Shown: positions 17,388 to 28,933, counted from the stretch's first letter. The stretch is 64,000 nucleotides of DNA from Deltaproteobacteria bacterium Ga0077550 (GCA_001464385.1 LNFB01000095.1:56938-120937), one strand, 5' to 3'. Notes: generated from the sequence alone by a model not told the origin. Program-made: numbers and translations.

Positions 17388-19568
17388 CTACAGGCAAGAC
17401 GCCGTCAGCGGTCCGACGCAGGCGTTCGACTGCGACACGACCGTCGACCCGAACGCGCCCGCCGGGAACGTCGCGTCGTTCACGTCGAACTGCGCCATCT
17501 GGAACCCGTCGCTGTCGCGCACGACGGTGACGGAGCTGCCCGTGGTCGCGTAGTCGATGCTGACGGTGTAGCCCTCGCCCTCGGCCCAGCCCGCCGTGGT
17601 CGTCTCGGCCGGCGACAGGAGCAACGTCGATCCCGCGGTGTCGGTCGCACAGTAGACGTCCGCGCCCGTCAGCGCGTCGAAGTCCATCGCCTCGACCCGC
17701 TTGACCACGATGCCCTGCGGCACCGTGCAGCCGAAGAAGTCCTGCTGGATGCGCTTCCAGGTCAGCGAGTAGAAGTGCGCGTTGTCCTGCGCGCCCCAGA
17801 CCAGGCCGATCATGTCGTCGTCGTTGGCGTCGTTGGTGACCTCGAGGACGCCGCGGAGCTGGACATCCTCGAACACCACGCCTTGGCAGAGGTGCAGGCC
17901 GAAGTCGTTGTTGCCGTTCTCACAGGCGACGGTCCCACCCTGCGAGTAGGCGACCGACGGCGGCCCCGCGTTGTTCAGGAAGTCGCGCGACTGCAGCCCG
18001 CAGTTGTCCTGCAGGTCGAAGGGCTGGTTGTCGACGACGATGACCGTGTCGACCGCCTGGTTCACGCCGTCGTCGACGGTGACCGTGTAGCTGACGAACC
18101 CGGCCGGCGCCGCGTTGGGCGTCGCCGACGTCGCGTCGTCCAGGCTGTCCGCGGGCGTCCAGCTGTACGTGTAGACCCCGGTGCCGCCCGAGGCGACCGC
18201 GCTCAGCCCCACCGGCAGGCCGGCGAAGTCCGAGCAGCTCGGCGCCGCGACGACCGCCAGGGCCGGCGCGCAGGTGTCGGTGTCGGCGTCGCAGACGTCA
18301 TCGACGCAGTCGAGGCCCGTGAGGCAGTCCTCGCCGGTCTCGCAGGTGTTGCCGCACGAGCCGCCGCAGTCGAGGTCGGTCTCGTCGCCGTTCTGGATGC
18401 CGTCGTCGCACGCAGGCGGCGTGCAGGTCAGCAGCACCGGGTCGCAGACCTGCGAGACGCAGTCCTGGCCCACGAGGCAGTCCTCGCCGTCGTCGCAGTC
18501 GGTCGGGCACGTCCCGCCGCAGTCCACGTCGGTCTCGTCGCCGTTCTGCACACCGTCGCTGCACGAGCGCGACGCGCAGGTGTTGCTGTCGGGGTCGCAG
18601 ATCTGCGAGGTGCAGTCGTCGTCCGCGAGGCAGTCCTCGCCGTCGTCGCAGTCGGCGGGGCACGACCCGCCGCAGTCCACGTCGGTCTCGTCGCCGTTGA
18701 CCACGCCATCGTCGCACGCCGGCGGCACGCAGACCATGTTGGCCTCGTCGCACACGCCCGAGACGCAGTCGGCGTCGTCGTCACACCCGTCGCCGTCCGG
18801 GCACGGATCGCACACGGTGCCGCCGCAATCGATGTCGGACTCGTCGCCGTTCTGCACGCCGTCGGTGCAGTCGCCCGCGGGCGTACAGGTCATCGTCTTG
18901 GGGTCGCACAGCGTCGAGATGCAGTCGTCGCCGTCCTCGCAGCCCTCGCCGTCGTCGCAGTCGAGCTTGCACGAGCCGCCGCAGTCCACGTCCGTCTCGT
19001 CGCCGTTCTGCATGCCGTCGGAGCAGTCACCGCTCGGGCCGCAGGTCATGTCCGGATCGCAGTGGTCCGACACGCAATCGTCGTCCTGCAGGCAGCCCTC
19101 GCCGTCGTCGCAGTTGGTCGGACAGCCGCCGCCGCAGTCCACGTCGGTCTCGTCGCCGTTCTGCACGCCGTCGGCGCACGTGGGGTTCGGCTCGCACTGA
19201 CCGTCGCCGCTGCAGTTGGTGGACGCGCAGTCCTCGTCGCTGCCGCACCCCTGCCCGTCGCCGCAGCTGGCCGCACAGCTGCCGCCGCAGTCCACGTCGG
19301 TCTCGTCGCCGTCCTGCACGCCGTTGCCGCAGTCGCCCGCGCCGTCGGTCGCCGAATCGGTGTCCGTGGCGCTGTCCGTGGCGTCGCCGGTGCCGGAGAC
19401 CAGCGTCGGGCAGTCACCGCCCTGCTGGTCCTGCAGCAGCCCGTCGTCGAGGCAGGGGTCGGCGCAGGCCCCGAGGCCGAGCACCGAGGCGATGCCCGCC
19501 CCGAGTCGCCACGCGGGCGGGAAATCGCGAAGGGGCCGGAGGTTCCAGGGAGTTCGACGCAGGGACAT
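17388..19568 (-). CDS. Lipoprotein with seven Cys-rich repeats, PKD-like and thrombospondin-C-like domains
   Basis: 726 aa from ATG 19568. The signal peptide ends in 'LGLGAC' with lipidated Cys35. A Thr/Asp linker follows, then seven roughly 50-residue repeats (about 79-433), each with the pattern C-x-DG-x-QNGDETDVDCGG-x-C, 'CDDGE-x-C' and 'DC-x-S-x2-CD'. A PKD-like region (about 440-520: 'GTGVYTYSWTP', 'YTVTVDDG') comes next. The last 200 residues ('DDDMIGLVWGAQDN', 'HFYSLTWKR') resemble the calcium-binding C-terminal lectin-like domain of thrombospondins. Inference: a calcium-rich, disulfide-stabilised surface adhesin or matrix protein. Seven tandem copies make it prone to recombination. 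Confidence 0.85.
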   Translation of the reverse strand: MSLRRTPWNLRPLRDFPPAWRLGAGIASVLGLGACADPCLDDGLLQDQQGGDCPTLVSGTGDATDSATDTDSATDGAGDCGNGVQDGDETDVDCGGSCAASCGDGQGCGSDEDCASTNCSGDGQCEPNPTCADGVQNGDETDVDCGGGCPTNCDDGEGCLQDDDCVSDHCDPDMTCGPSGDCSDGMQNGDETDVDCGGSCKLDCDDGEGCEDGDDCISTLCDPKTMTCTPAGDCTDGVQNGDESDIDCGGTVCDPCPDGDGCDDDADCVSGVCDEANMVCVPPACDDGVVNGDETDVDCGGSCPADCDDGEDCLADDDCTSQICDPDSNTCASRSCSDGVQNGDETDVDCGGTCPTDCDDGEDCLVGQDCVSQVCDPVLLTCTPPACDDGIQNGDETDLDCGGSCGNTCETGEDCLTGLDCVDDVCDADTDTCAPALAVVAAPSCSDFAGLPVGLSAVASGGTGVYTYSWTPADSLDDATSATPNAAPAGFVSYTVTVDDGVNQAVDTVIVVDNQPFDLQDNCGLQSRDFLNNAGPPSVAYSQGGTVACENGNNDFGLHLCQGVVFEDVQLRGVLEVTNDANDDDMIGLVWGAQDNAHFYSLTWKRIQQDFFGCTVPQGIVVKRVEAMDFDALTGADVYCATDTAGSTLLLSPAETTTAGWAEGEGYTVSIDYATTGSSVTVVRDSDGFQMAQFDVNDATFPAGAFGSTVVSQSNACVGPLTASCL
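18267..19334 (-). repeat. Seven tandem Cys-rich coding repeats (about 150 bp each)
   Basis: Each unit encodes about 50 residues with six to eight cysteines around the core NGDETDVDCGG. The nucleotide copies are similar but not identical (for example gtctcgtcgccgttctgcac recurs), so they are coding repeats, not a CRISPR array. Confidence 0.9.
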
Positions 19569-19602
19569 GGTTAGTGCTCTCCGGTTTCGGCCGCGCCCCA
19601 CC

Positions 19603-19621
19603 CGACGAGCTCGACTCGTCG
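19603..19621. repeat. Short inverted repeat upstream of the Cys-repeat lipoprotein
   Basis: CGACGAG, five bases, CTCGTCG, 35 bp before the minus-strand start at 19568. It may be an operator or, for aat transcripts, a weak terminator. A third CGACGAG copy lies nearby at about 19639. Confidence 0.35.
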
Positions 19622-19770
19622 ATCCGAGGCGCGACCAGAACGACGAGTCTATCGCAAACCCCGGGCCGGCCGCGAAATCGAGGGCGTTCGCGGCGGGGCC
19701 GGGCGCGGCCGGGGCGCTTCGCCTCGAGTGGGGCACGGCGCCCTGGGGCCGTCGTCCGATCCCGCGCGGC

Positions 19771-20466
<696 letters not shown>

Positions 20467-20491
20467 CGTTGGGCTGCGGGTCGAATCCTAG

Positions 20492-22342
<1,851 letters not shown>

Positions 22343-24520
22343 GTGACGCCGACGCGGCCCAGCGTGCACCTCGTCGCGCCGGCCGACATCGCGGTCGGCG
22401 TCATCGGGGCGTGCGTGCTGCTGCCGGGCGAGCTGCTCGCGCTGCAGGGCGAGGGCGCGCCGCGGCTCGCCGCGGCGGCGCTGCTGCTGGCGTGCGGGTG
22501 GATCGTCGGGCTCGCGATCGGGCTCGCGCAGGGTCTCGGGCGCGCCGCGCGGCTCGGGCCGTGGGCGCTCGCGCTCGTGCGCGCGCTGCCGTCGCTGGTC
22601 GCGACGGTGCCCGTGGCGCGCCACCTCTTCGACGGGGCGTTCGCCGCGACGCTGCCCGGCGCCGCGTGGGCGCCGTATTGGTTGCCTCTGCTCGCGACCC
22701 TCGGGCTGTGGCCGTGTCTGCGGCTGGCCGACGCCCTCGTGCAACGCCGCGCGGGACGCCTGGCGCTGGGCCTGGCGCTGCTCCTGGCGACCGCCGCGGT
22801 CGAGCTCGTGAACCGCCGGGTGCAGCGCAGCGAGTACCCGGACCTGCACACGTTCCTCGTCGTGGTCGCGTGCGTGGCCGCGGGTGTCGGCGCGCGGCTG
22901 CTGCTCGGCCCACGGCGGTGGCCGGGGACCTCCGCGCCGTCGGTCCACGGCGCGCGTGTCGTCGCCGTCCTGATCCTCGTCGGCCTCGGCGCCGCAGCGA
23001 CGTTCGGCTTCGAGACCGCCGAGGCCCGCATGGCCGTGTCGACCTCGGGCATGCACACCCGCATGCTGGTCCGGCTCGGCCGCGGCGTCGCGGACCTCGA
23101 CGGCGACGGCCACGCCGCGCTGTTCGCCGGCGGCGACTGTGACGACCGCGACGCGACGCGCTTCCCCGGCGCGCCCGAGGTCCCGGGCAACGACATCGAC
23201 GAGAACTGCGACGGCATCACCGGCGAGGAGCCAGCCGCGCGCGAGATCATCGCGGCGAAGGCCGAGCGCAAGGTCCAGCTCGGCAAGTGGCGCGACGGCC
23301 CCGAGGTCACCGCCCTGCTCGCGCGCACGCGCCCCATGAACGTCGTCCTCGTCGCCGTCGACACGCTGCGGGCCGACATGCTCGTCGACACGCCCGCCAA
23401 CCGGACCGACTTCCCGCGGCTGTTCGAGCTGCTCGACGCCTCGCGGCACTTCACCCGCACCTTCGCGCCGGCGGCGGGCACCGACCTGTCGATGTCGGGC
23501 GTGCTGACCGGCCAGATCGATCCCTTCGCGACGAAGGAGTCGACGTTGGCCGAGGCCCTGCGCGCCCAGGGCCGCACCACCCACGCGGTGATCCCCTCCG
23601 AGGTCATCCGCTACGTCGGCAAGGCCATGCTCACGCGCGGGCTCGACGGCCACGATCGCCTGGTCAACGACCTGTACCAGCGCGACGTCGGCAGCTACGC
23701 GACCGGCCCGCGCACCACGTCGCTGTCGATGGGCTTCCTGGACGGACACCTCGCGGGCGAGCGCCGCGACCAGCCGTTCTTCCTCTGGTCGCACTACTTC
23801 GACGTCCACGAGCACCACGAGATCAAGCTCGCCAACCTGCGCGAGCTCGTGGGCGACGTCGGCGAGCTCGACCGCGATGCCCGCTACCGCCTCATGGTGC
23901 GCGTCGTCGATCAGCAAGTCGGCGCGCTGCTCGACGGCCTGCGCGAGCGCGGCCTGTGGGAGACGACGATCGTCGTGCTCGTCGCCGACCACGGCGAGGG
24001 CCTCGGCGAGGACCCGCGCCTGCCCGAGAACCACGGGCGCTTCCTGTACAACGCGCTCGTCCACGTGCCGATGTCGATCCGCATCCCCGGGGTGGCGCCG
24101 GGGCGGATCGATCGCGCGGTCTCGCTGCTCGACGCGTACCCGACGCTGCTCGAGCTGGTGGGCGCCCCCGTCCCGGACGTCGATGGCGAGAGCCTGCTGC
24201 CGCACCTCGTCGACGGCGCCCCCGAGGAGCTCACGGCCCGCACCCGACCGCTGCCGCTGAACGAGACCGATCAGTTCGGCGTCGTCATGTGGCCGCACAA
24301 GCTGCTGGTGCGCCGCGAGGACAACCTCGTCGAGGTCTTCGACCTGTCGCGTGACTTCGGCGAGACGCACAACCTCGGCGGCGGCGACCCGACCCTCATG
24401 CAGGCGCTGTACGCCGCGTACGGGACCCTCTCGAGCGTCGAGATCGATCGCAGCGGCAAGGGCCGGCGGGCCCGCGACCGCGTGGCCCAGGCGGGCGCGG
24501 ACGACGACGACGACCGATGA
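22343..24520 (+). CDS. Membrane-anchored sulfatase-fold protein with MopE-like metal-binding motif
   Basis: 725 aa from a GTG directly after the thiC TAA. The N-terminal 210 residues carry about five hydrophobic helices. Residues about 255-300 hold the Asp-rich motif 'GGDCDDRDATRFPGAPEVPG' and 'NDIDENCDG', the MopE/myxobacterial copper- or calcium-binding signature. The alkaline-phosphatase-superfamily domain follows: 'AVDTLRADML', nucleophile region 'GTDLSMSGVLTG' (Thr, not a formylglycine Cys/Ser), 'ADHGEGLGED' and 'DAYPTLLELVG'. The Thr nucleophile points to a phospho- or phosphoethanolamine-transferase/phosphodiesterase type more than a true sulfatase. It is convergent with the next gene; their stops share the palindrome TGATCA. 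Confidence 0.85.
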   Translation: MTPTRPSVHLVAPADIAVGVIGACVLLPGELLALQGEGAPRLAAAALLLACGWIVGLAIGLAQGLGRAARLGPWALALVRALPSLVATVPVARHLFDGAFAATLPGAAWAPYWLPLLATLGLWPCLRLADALVQRRAGRLALGLALLLATAAVELVNRRVQRSEYPDLHTFLVVVACVAAGVGARLLLGPRRWPGTSAPSVHGARVVAVLILVGLGAAATFGFETAEARMAVSTSGMHTRMLVRLGRGVADLDGDGHAALFAGGDCDDRDATRFPGAPEVPGNDIDENCDGITGEEPAAREIIAAKAERKVQLGKWRDGPEVTALLARTRPMNVVLVAVDTLRADMLVDTPANRTDFPRLFELLDASRHFTRTFAPAAGTDLSMSGVLTGQIDPFATKESTLAEALRAQGRTTHAVIPSEVIRYVGKAMLTRGLDGHDRLVNDLYQRDVGSYATGPRTTSLSMGFLDGHLAGERRDQPFFLWSHYFDVHEHHEIKLANLRELVGDVGELDRDARYRLMVRVVDQQVGALLDGLRERGLWETTIVVLVADHGEGLGEDPRLPENHGRFLYNALVHVPMSIRIPGVAPGRIDRAVSLLDAYPTLLELVGAPVPDVDGESLLPHLVDGAPEELTARTRPLPLNETDQFGVVMWPHKLLVRREDNLVEVFDLSRDFGETHNLGGGDPTLMQALYAAYGTLSSVEIDRSGKGRRARDRVAQAGADDDDDR

Positions 24521-25963
24521 TCAGGGGCCGTCCTCGCGCCGCGGCGCCACCAGGGCGACGAGGGCCGCGACCGCGAACCCTCCCGCGACGATCGTCGCGA
24601 GCACCGAGGCCCAGCCGCTCACGAACGGCACCAGCGGAGGCGGCCCGCCCACCAGCGCCTGCGGCACGCCAGCGAGCCACGCGACGCCGAGCCAGGCACC
24701 GACGCCCGGCGCGAGCAGGCCGGCGGCGGCCCGCGCCACGCCCACGCGTCGGGCAGCGCGGTGCATCGCCGTCCCCAGGACCGCGAAGCCCGGCAGCGAC
24801 GCCAGCAGCACCGCGGCGCCCAGCGGCGGATACACGACCGGGTTCGACAGCGTGATCGCGCCGTGCACGACGGCGACGCCGAGCCACGCGACGCACGGCC
24901 AGAGGATCGCCGCGATCGCGTAGGCGCCCAGCCAGCGCACGGCGAGGGCGATCGCGGCCAGGGCGGCGAGCCCGGCGATCCCGCGGTCGATCGCCGCGAC
25001 CCGCGGCAGCGTGGCGTCGAGCTCCGGCGACGCCCAGGCCCCCGCGAGGGTGCGACCAACGGCATCGGGCGCCGGCGCGAGGCCGAGGGCGTCGGCGAGG
25101 GCGCGGTGCAGATCGACCAGGTGCACCGGCGTCGGCTCGACGAGGGGCCCCGCGACGTCGCCGAAGATGCACGCGCGCACCAGTCGGATCTCCGGCTCGG
25201 CGTCGCCGTGCCCGCCGCCCTCGCGATGGCCGTGATCGGCGAGCACGAACCAGCGCGTGCGTCCCGGCGAGGGATCGGCGGCCACCCACCGCGCCAGCAT
25301 CGCGTCCGCCTCGGCGGCGGCTGCGGCGTACTCGGGCGACGCACCACCGAAGGCGTGCCCCGCCTCGTCGATCCGCAGCACGTGCACGAAGGCCAGCGCG
25401 GCGTCCGAGGCGACGGCGGCCTCGGCCTGCGCCGCGAACTCGCCTTCGCGCCACTCGGATTCGGCGGCCTCGATCTCGTCGCGGTCGAGCGCGGGCTCGG
25501 TGCGCGCGAACCCGAAGCTGTGCACGATGTCGCGGTGCGACTCGCCCACCGCCACGCTGCTCGGGACGCGGATCGGCAGCGCGTCCGCGGGCGGCGGATC
25601 GATGCGACCGATGCGGTACTGCACGCCCGACTGCTGCTGCGTGCGGCCGGTCCACAGCGCGTGCTGCACCGGCATCGACACCGTGGGGAAGCCGACGTCG
25701 ATCACCGTGTCGATGCCGGTGGCGCACCGCCGCGAGAGCTCGGGTAACGCCGCGGCGTGGGCCCGCGAGAGTCCGTCGAGCAGCACCACGCGCACCCGCG
25801 ACGCCGCGCCGTCGCCCGGGCCAGCGTCGCGGGTCCAGGCGGGTGCCGCCGCGCCGGGGCCGTCGGTGAAGAACGAGGCGATGGCCGCCCGCCGCAGCGT
25901 GTAGCTCGTCCACGCCAGCGCCGCGAGGAGCACCACGGCCGCGATGCGCCTGCGTCGGGTCAT
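24521..25963 (-). CDS. Membrane phosphodiesterase/nucleotide-pyrophosphatase-like protein
   Basis: 480 aa from ATG 25963, which overlaps the preceding stop (ATGA). An N-terminal signal anchor ('IAAVVLLAALAWTSYTL') leads to an alkaline-phosphatase-superfamily domain: 'VRVVLLDGLSR' (metal Asp), 'FPTVSMPVQHALWTG' (Thr nucleophile as in type I phosphodiesterases), 'IDEAGHAFGG' and 'LADHGHREGGGHGD' (metal His/Asp). The C-terminal 180 residues contain four or five transmembrane helices. It is the last gene of a three-gene minus-strand operon with an FG-GAP lipoprotein and a small membrane protein. The substrate is unknown; a cell-envelope phospholipid or glycan is plausible. Confidence 0.82.
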   Translation of the reverse strand: MTRRRRIAAVVLLAALAWTSYTLRRAAIASFFTDGPGAAAPAWTRDAGPGDGAASRVRVVLLDGLSRAHAAALPELSRRCATGIDTVIDVGFPTVSMPVQHALWTGRTQQQSGVQYRIGRIDPPPADALPIRVPSSVAVGESHRDIVHSFGFARTEPALDRDEIEAAESEWREGEFAAQAEAAVASDAALAFVHVLRIDEAGHAFGGASPEYAAAAAEADAMLARWVAADPSPGRTRWFVLADHGHREGGGHGDAEPEIRLVRACIFGDVAGPLVEPTPVHLVDLHRALADALGLAPAPDAVGRTLAGAWASPELDATLPRVAAIDRGIAGLAALAAIALAVRWLGAYAIAAILWPCVAWLGVAVVHGAITLSNPVVYPPLGAAVLLASLPGFAVLGTAMHRAARRVGVARAAAGLLAPGVGAWLGVAWLAGVPQALVGGPPPLVPFVSGWASVLATIVAGGFAVAALVALVAPRREDGP

Positions 25964-26529
25964 CGCGCCGCGCGTGCCTGCGCCGCGCGTACCTGCGCCG
26001 CGGTGGTGCGCGACCGCTGTCGGCGCGCGACGGCGAGCAGCGTCACGCCGAGGGCCAACATCACGCCCGCCGAGATGCCCGCGCCCAGGGCGAGGCGGTT
26101 GGCGAGTCGCCCGCGATCGAGGAGCTCGCGGCGGCGATCGATCTCGTCGCGGGCGCGCAGGGGGGCGATGTCGCTGTCCGCCGCGGAGCCGAGCCCGAGG
26201 CCGACGATCGTCGCGACCCAGCCGGCCGCGCCGAGCATGACCGCCGCCACGCCGGCGCGCTGCATCGCGAGCCGGCGGCCCGAGAGGCCGGAGGGGTGCG
26301 CGACCGGGCGCGGCGGCGGCGGTGCCTCGGCGGCCGTCGTCGGCGCGGCCCGAGCGGTCGACTCGGGGGTCGCGGCGCGCGAGCGCGACGCGGGGACCAC
26401 CGGCGCGGGCTCGGTGCTTCCGGCGTCCTGCGTCGGCACAGCGAGCGCCCCCGCGTAGCCGCGGGGCGACGCGGGCGGAGCCTCGGCCGCCACCATGGCG
26501 AGGCCCACCGCGAGCGCGACCGCCTTCAT
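25960..26529 (-). CDS. Small Ala/Pro-rich protein with two membrane helices
   Basis: 189 aa, overlapping both neighbours by four bases (ATGA at each end). A short signal-like N-terminus ('AVALAVGLAMVAAEAPP') is followed by a Pro/Ala linker and two transmembrane helices (about 90-112 'AVMLGAAGWVATIVGLGLG' and about 148-168), separated by a charged helical segment with 'RARDEIDRRRELLDRGR'. The arrangement resembles myxobacterial proteins in which a pair of helices follows a periplasmic TPR region, but no TPR is present. Function unknown; it is coupled to the phosphodiesterase-like gene. Confidence 0.7.
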   Translation of the reverse strand: MKAVALAVGLAMVAAEAPPASPRGYAGALAVPTQDAGSTEPAPVVPASRSRAATPESTARAAPTTAAEAPPPPRPVAHPSGLSGRRLAMQRAGVAAVMLGAAGWVATIVGLGLGSAADSDIAPLRARDEIDRRRELLDRGRLANRLALGAGISAGVMLALGVTLLAVARRQRSRTTAAQVRAAQARAAR

Positions 26530-27719
26530 GGATCCACCGCCCGACGCGACAGGCCGCCGTCCGCCAGCGTGAGGATCTCGAACACCGGGGCCGCGCCGAA
26601 CTTCGCGATCGCCATCGCCTCGATCGCGCCAGCCGCGAACGTGACGCCCTCGGGATTGCGACCGATCTCGCCGCGCCAGAACTCCAGCGTCGTGTCGGTG
26701 CCGACGAAGACATCCGGGGTGCCATCGAAGTCGGCGTCGAAGGCCGTCGCCGCCAGCGGTGCGGTCGCGAAGGCCAGACTGTCGAGCAGCCGCAGGTCGC
26801 CCTCGCCCGAGCTCGCCACGAGCGTCACGGTGTGACCGAAGCGATCGAGGGTGAGAAAGTCGTGGCGACCGTCGCCATCCCGATCGTAGCCGAGGACCGC
26901 GGTCGGGCCCCGGCCGACGTCGATGCGCACGAGTCGATCCCACCGCGGGCCTGCGACGACGCCCATGCGGTTCTGTCGCTCGTCGACGAACGCGACGTCG
27001 ACGAACTCGTCGTCGTCGAAGTACACCGCCGGCCCGACGTGGACCTTGGTGCCGACGTCGACGCGCGCCGCGACTGCCCCGTCGACCAGGTCCATGGCGA
27101 ACAGCGAGCCCTGATCGTCGACGAACAGGAGCGTCCCCTCGGCCTCGCGCGTCGGGACGACCGTCGCCTCGGCGAGGACGTGCCCGGCGTCGAGCTTCGC
27201 TGCGGCAACGAACGACCCGTCCTCCGCCGCGACCAGCACCGTGATCGTCGCGCCCGCGAAGGCGACGATGTCCCCACGCCCATCGCCGTCGGCGTCGCCG
27301 AGGGCGATGCCGGTCGCGGGCTCGGGGAGCGCCACGTCCTGCGCCTCGAGCGTCCGCCCCGGCGCCGCGAAGCGTCGCAGCGCCCCGGCGCCGTCGAGCA
27401 CGTAGAGCTCGTCGCGGCCGTTGCCGTCGAGGTCGGCGACGTGGAAGCTCCGCACGTCGGCAGCGCCGTCGATGGCGATGGGCGAGGCGTAGCAGAGCTC
27501 GCCCGACTCGTGGCTCCCGTTGCCGCAGCGTCCGCACAGCTCGTGGCGGCACTGCTGGCCGGGGCCACAATCGGAGGCCTCGCCACAGACGGCGCCCACG
27601 GTCGCGTCGCCCGAGAAGCACGACACCGCCGCGAGCGCCGCACCGAGGCCCCACGCCCGCGTGGGGGCGAAGCGGGGCCCCCGGGGCCGACGTGGAGACG
27701 AGCTGCGGCGGCGCGGCAC
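26526..27719 (-). CDS. FG-GAP/VCBS-repeat lipoprotein
   Basis: 397 aa from GTG 27719, the only plausible start before the lipobox. An Arg-rich n-region leads to 'LAAVSC' (lipidated Cys about 34). A Cys-rich patch follows ('CGEASDCGPGQQCRHELCGRCG'-type spacing, residues about 44-75). After that come about six FG-GAP-like blades with calcium-loop motifs: 'VADLDGNGRDEL', 'LGDADGDGRGDIV', 'GYDRDGDGRHDF' and 'AFDADFDGTPDV'. This implies a beta-propeller on the outer membrane. It heads the three-gene operon and is divergent from the lipoprotein at 27785, with 65 bp between them. Confidence 0.85.
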   Translation of the reverse strand: MPRRRSSSPRRPRGPRFAPTRAWGLGAALAAVSCFSGDATVGAVCGEASDCGPGQQCRHELCGRCGNGSHESGELCYASPIAIDGAADVRSFHVADLDGNGRDELYVLDGAGALRRFAAPGRTLEAQDVALPEPATGIALGDADGDGRGDIVAFAGATITVLVAAEDGSFVAAAKLDAGHVLAEATVVPTREAEGTLLFVDDQGSLFAMDLVDGAVAARVDVGTKVHVGPAVYFDDDEFVDVAFVDERQNRMGVVAGPRWDRLVRIDVGRGPTAVLGYDRDGDGRHDFLTLDRFGHTVTLVASSGEGDLRLLDSLAFATAPLAATAFDADFDGTPDVFVGTDTTLEFWRGEIGRNPEGVTFAAGAIEAMAIAKFGAAPVFEILTLADGGLSRRAVDP

Positions 27720-27784
27720 GGCGGCGGGACCATATCACGCGGCGCCGCGGGTTCGCCGTGCCATGGGCCCGCGGGCGTGGCATC

Positions 27785-28204
27785 GTGATCGTCGCCGTGC
27801 ACCGCCTCGCAAAGCGCCTCGCCCCCGCCCTGCTGCTGCTCGTCACCTCGTGCTCCGCGGTCTACGAGGTCATCTTCCGCGTCAGCCTCGCCGAGGATGT
27901 GACGGTGCCCACGGGGGCGTTCATCGCGTTCGCGGCGGTCGAGGGCAACGCGGGCGCCGATGTCACCGCCCACACGCAGATCCCCGCGACCCACGGCGTG
28001 CGCGGGTACCAGGGCAAGACCAACGTCTGCTGTGCGCCCGAGCCCACGGTCTCGCTGCACGCGTTCATCGATCTCGACGGCGATCGCGTGCTCGATCCCG
28101 ACGAGCCCCGCGGCGCCGATCCGACCAACCCCATCCGCCTCACCGACACGAGCGCCGCCCACCGCACCGAGTTCGTGATCATGAGGCCGCCCGCGCCGCG
28201 CTGA
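27785..28204 (+). CDS. Small lipoprotein, function unknown
   Basis: 139 aa from GTG 27785, or 135 aa from GTG 27797. The signal peptide 'RLAKRLAPALLLLVTSC' has a good lipobox (V-T-S-C). The mature part looks like an all-beta domain of the transthyretin/carboxypeptidase-regulatory type ('GAFIAFAAVEGN', 'VSLHAFIDLDGDRVLDPDEPRG'), with one Asp-rich loop that could bind calcium and a 'CC' pair. It is convergent with rsmE; the 24 bp between their stops contain no terminator. Confidence 0.7.
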   Translation: MIVAVHRLAKRLAPALLLLVTSCSAVYEVIFRVSLAEDVTVPTGAFIAFAAVEGNAGADVTAHTQIPATHGVRGYQGKTNVCCAPEPTVSLHAFIDLDGDRVLDPDEPRGADPTNPIRLTDTSAAHRTEFVIMRPPAPR

Positions 28205-28228
28205 CGCGGGCCGCGAGCGCGGCGATGT

Positions 28229-28933
28229 TCACCCGAGCCGCGCGAGCGCGGCGATGACCGCGGTCTCGACCCTGAGGATCCGCGGACCGAGGTTCACGCA
28301 CAGGAAGCCCGCATCCGCCCACAGCCCGAGCTCGAACGGGACCCAGCCACCCTCGGGGCCGATGGCCACGATCGTCGCGCCCTCGACGTCGCAGGGGCAC
28401 GCGGACGCCCCGGACGGATCGGCGAGGAGCCGCCGCGCGTCGAGCCGCGGCGCGAGCTCGTCCTCCACGAACGGACGCAGCCGCAGGCGGGTCTCGACCA
28501 GCGGCGCGACCGTGTCGCACGCCTGCTCGAGCCCGAGCCGCACGTTCGCGTCGATCTCGGCCGCCGCCACGGCCGGCGAGCTCCAGTAGCTCTTCTCGAC
28601 GCGCGCGCTGTGGCACAGCACGACGCGCCGCACGCCCATCGCGGTGACGTGCTGCAGGAGCCGACGCAGCACCGGCGGGCGCGGCAGCGCGAGCACGAGC
28701 TCGATGGGGCGCTTGTACGGCGGCTCCTCGTCGAGCACGCACGCCAGCTCGAGCCGGTGCTCGTCGAACGCGAGGACCTCGGCGCGGCCCCGCAGGCCGC
28801 CGCGCACGCCGACCTTGATCGACGAGCCGACGGTCTTGCCCAGCACCTCGCGCACGTGGACCAGCGCGGCCCCGGACAGGCGCGCGCGCCCGTCGGCGTC
28901 GAGCTGATCGGGCTCGAGCAGCAGCAGGTTCAC
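28229..28933 (-). CDS. rsmE: 16S rRNA (uracil-1498-N3) methyltransferase RsmE
   Basis: 234 aa from GTG 28933, which overlaps the lnt stop (GTGA). An N-terminal PUA-like part ('HVREVLGKTVGSSIKV') precedes the SPOUT domain, with 'LVLALPRPPVLRRLLQHVTAMGV'-type helix (28680 region), 'RLGLEQAC', the SAM-knot 'AIGPEGGWVPFE' and 'LGPRILRVETAVIAAL'. RsmE methylates U1498 of 16S rRNA in the assembled 30S subunit. Its coupling to lnt is unusual in function but the overlap is clear. Confidence 0.96.
   Translation of the reverse strand: MNLLLLEPDQLDADGRARLSGAALVHVREVLGKTVGSSIKVGVRGGLRGRAEVLAFDEHRLELACVLDEEPPYKRPIELVLALPRPPVLRRLLQHVTAMGVRRVVLCHSARVEKSYWSSPAVAAAEIDANVRLGLEQACDTVAPLVETRLRLRPFVEDELAPRLDARRLLADPSGASACPCDVEGATIVAIGPEGGWVPFELGLWADAGFLCVNLGPRILRVETAVIAALARLG

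Noticed and set aside
18267..19334. Regular repeats that could suggest a CRISPR array
   Set aside because: The repeats stay in one reading frame, encode Cys modules and have no unique spacers.
20471..20490. GGGTCGAATCC, similar to a tRNA T-arm
   Set aside because: No matching D-arm, anticodon arm or acceptor stem is present nearby.
22343..24520. Calling the thiC-adjacent gene a true formylglycine sulfatase
   Set aside because: The nucleophile region has Thr in 'GTDLSMSG' without the C/S-x-P-S-R signature.
24521..26725. Extending the phosphodiesterase-like gene upstream to the frame's first start
   Set aside because: That part overlaps two coupled genes in other frames; ATG 25963 has the ATGA overlap and a signal anchor directly after it.
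28205..28250. Possible terminator between the small lipoprotein gene and rsmE
   Set aside because: There is only a direct repeat of 'gcgagcgcggcgatg' and no stable stem followed by T's.
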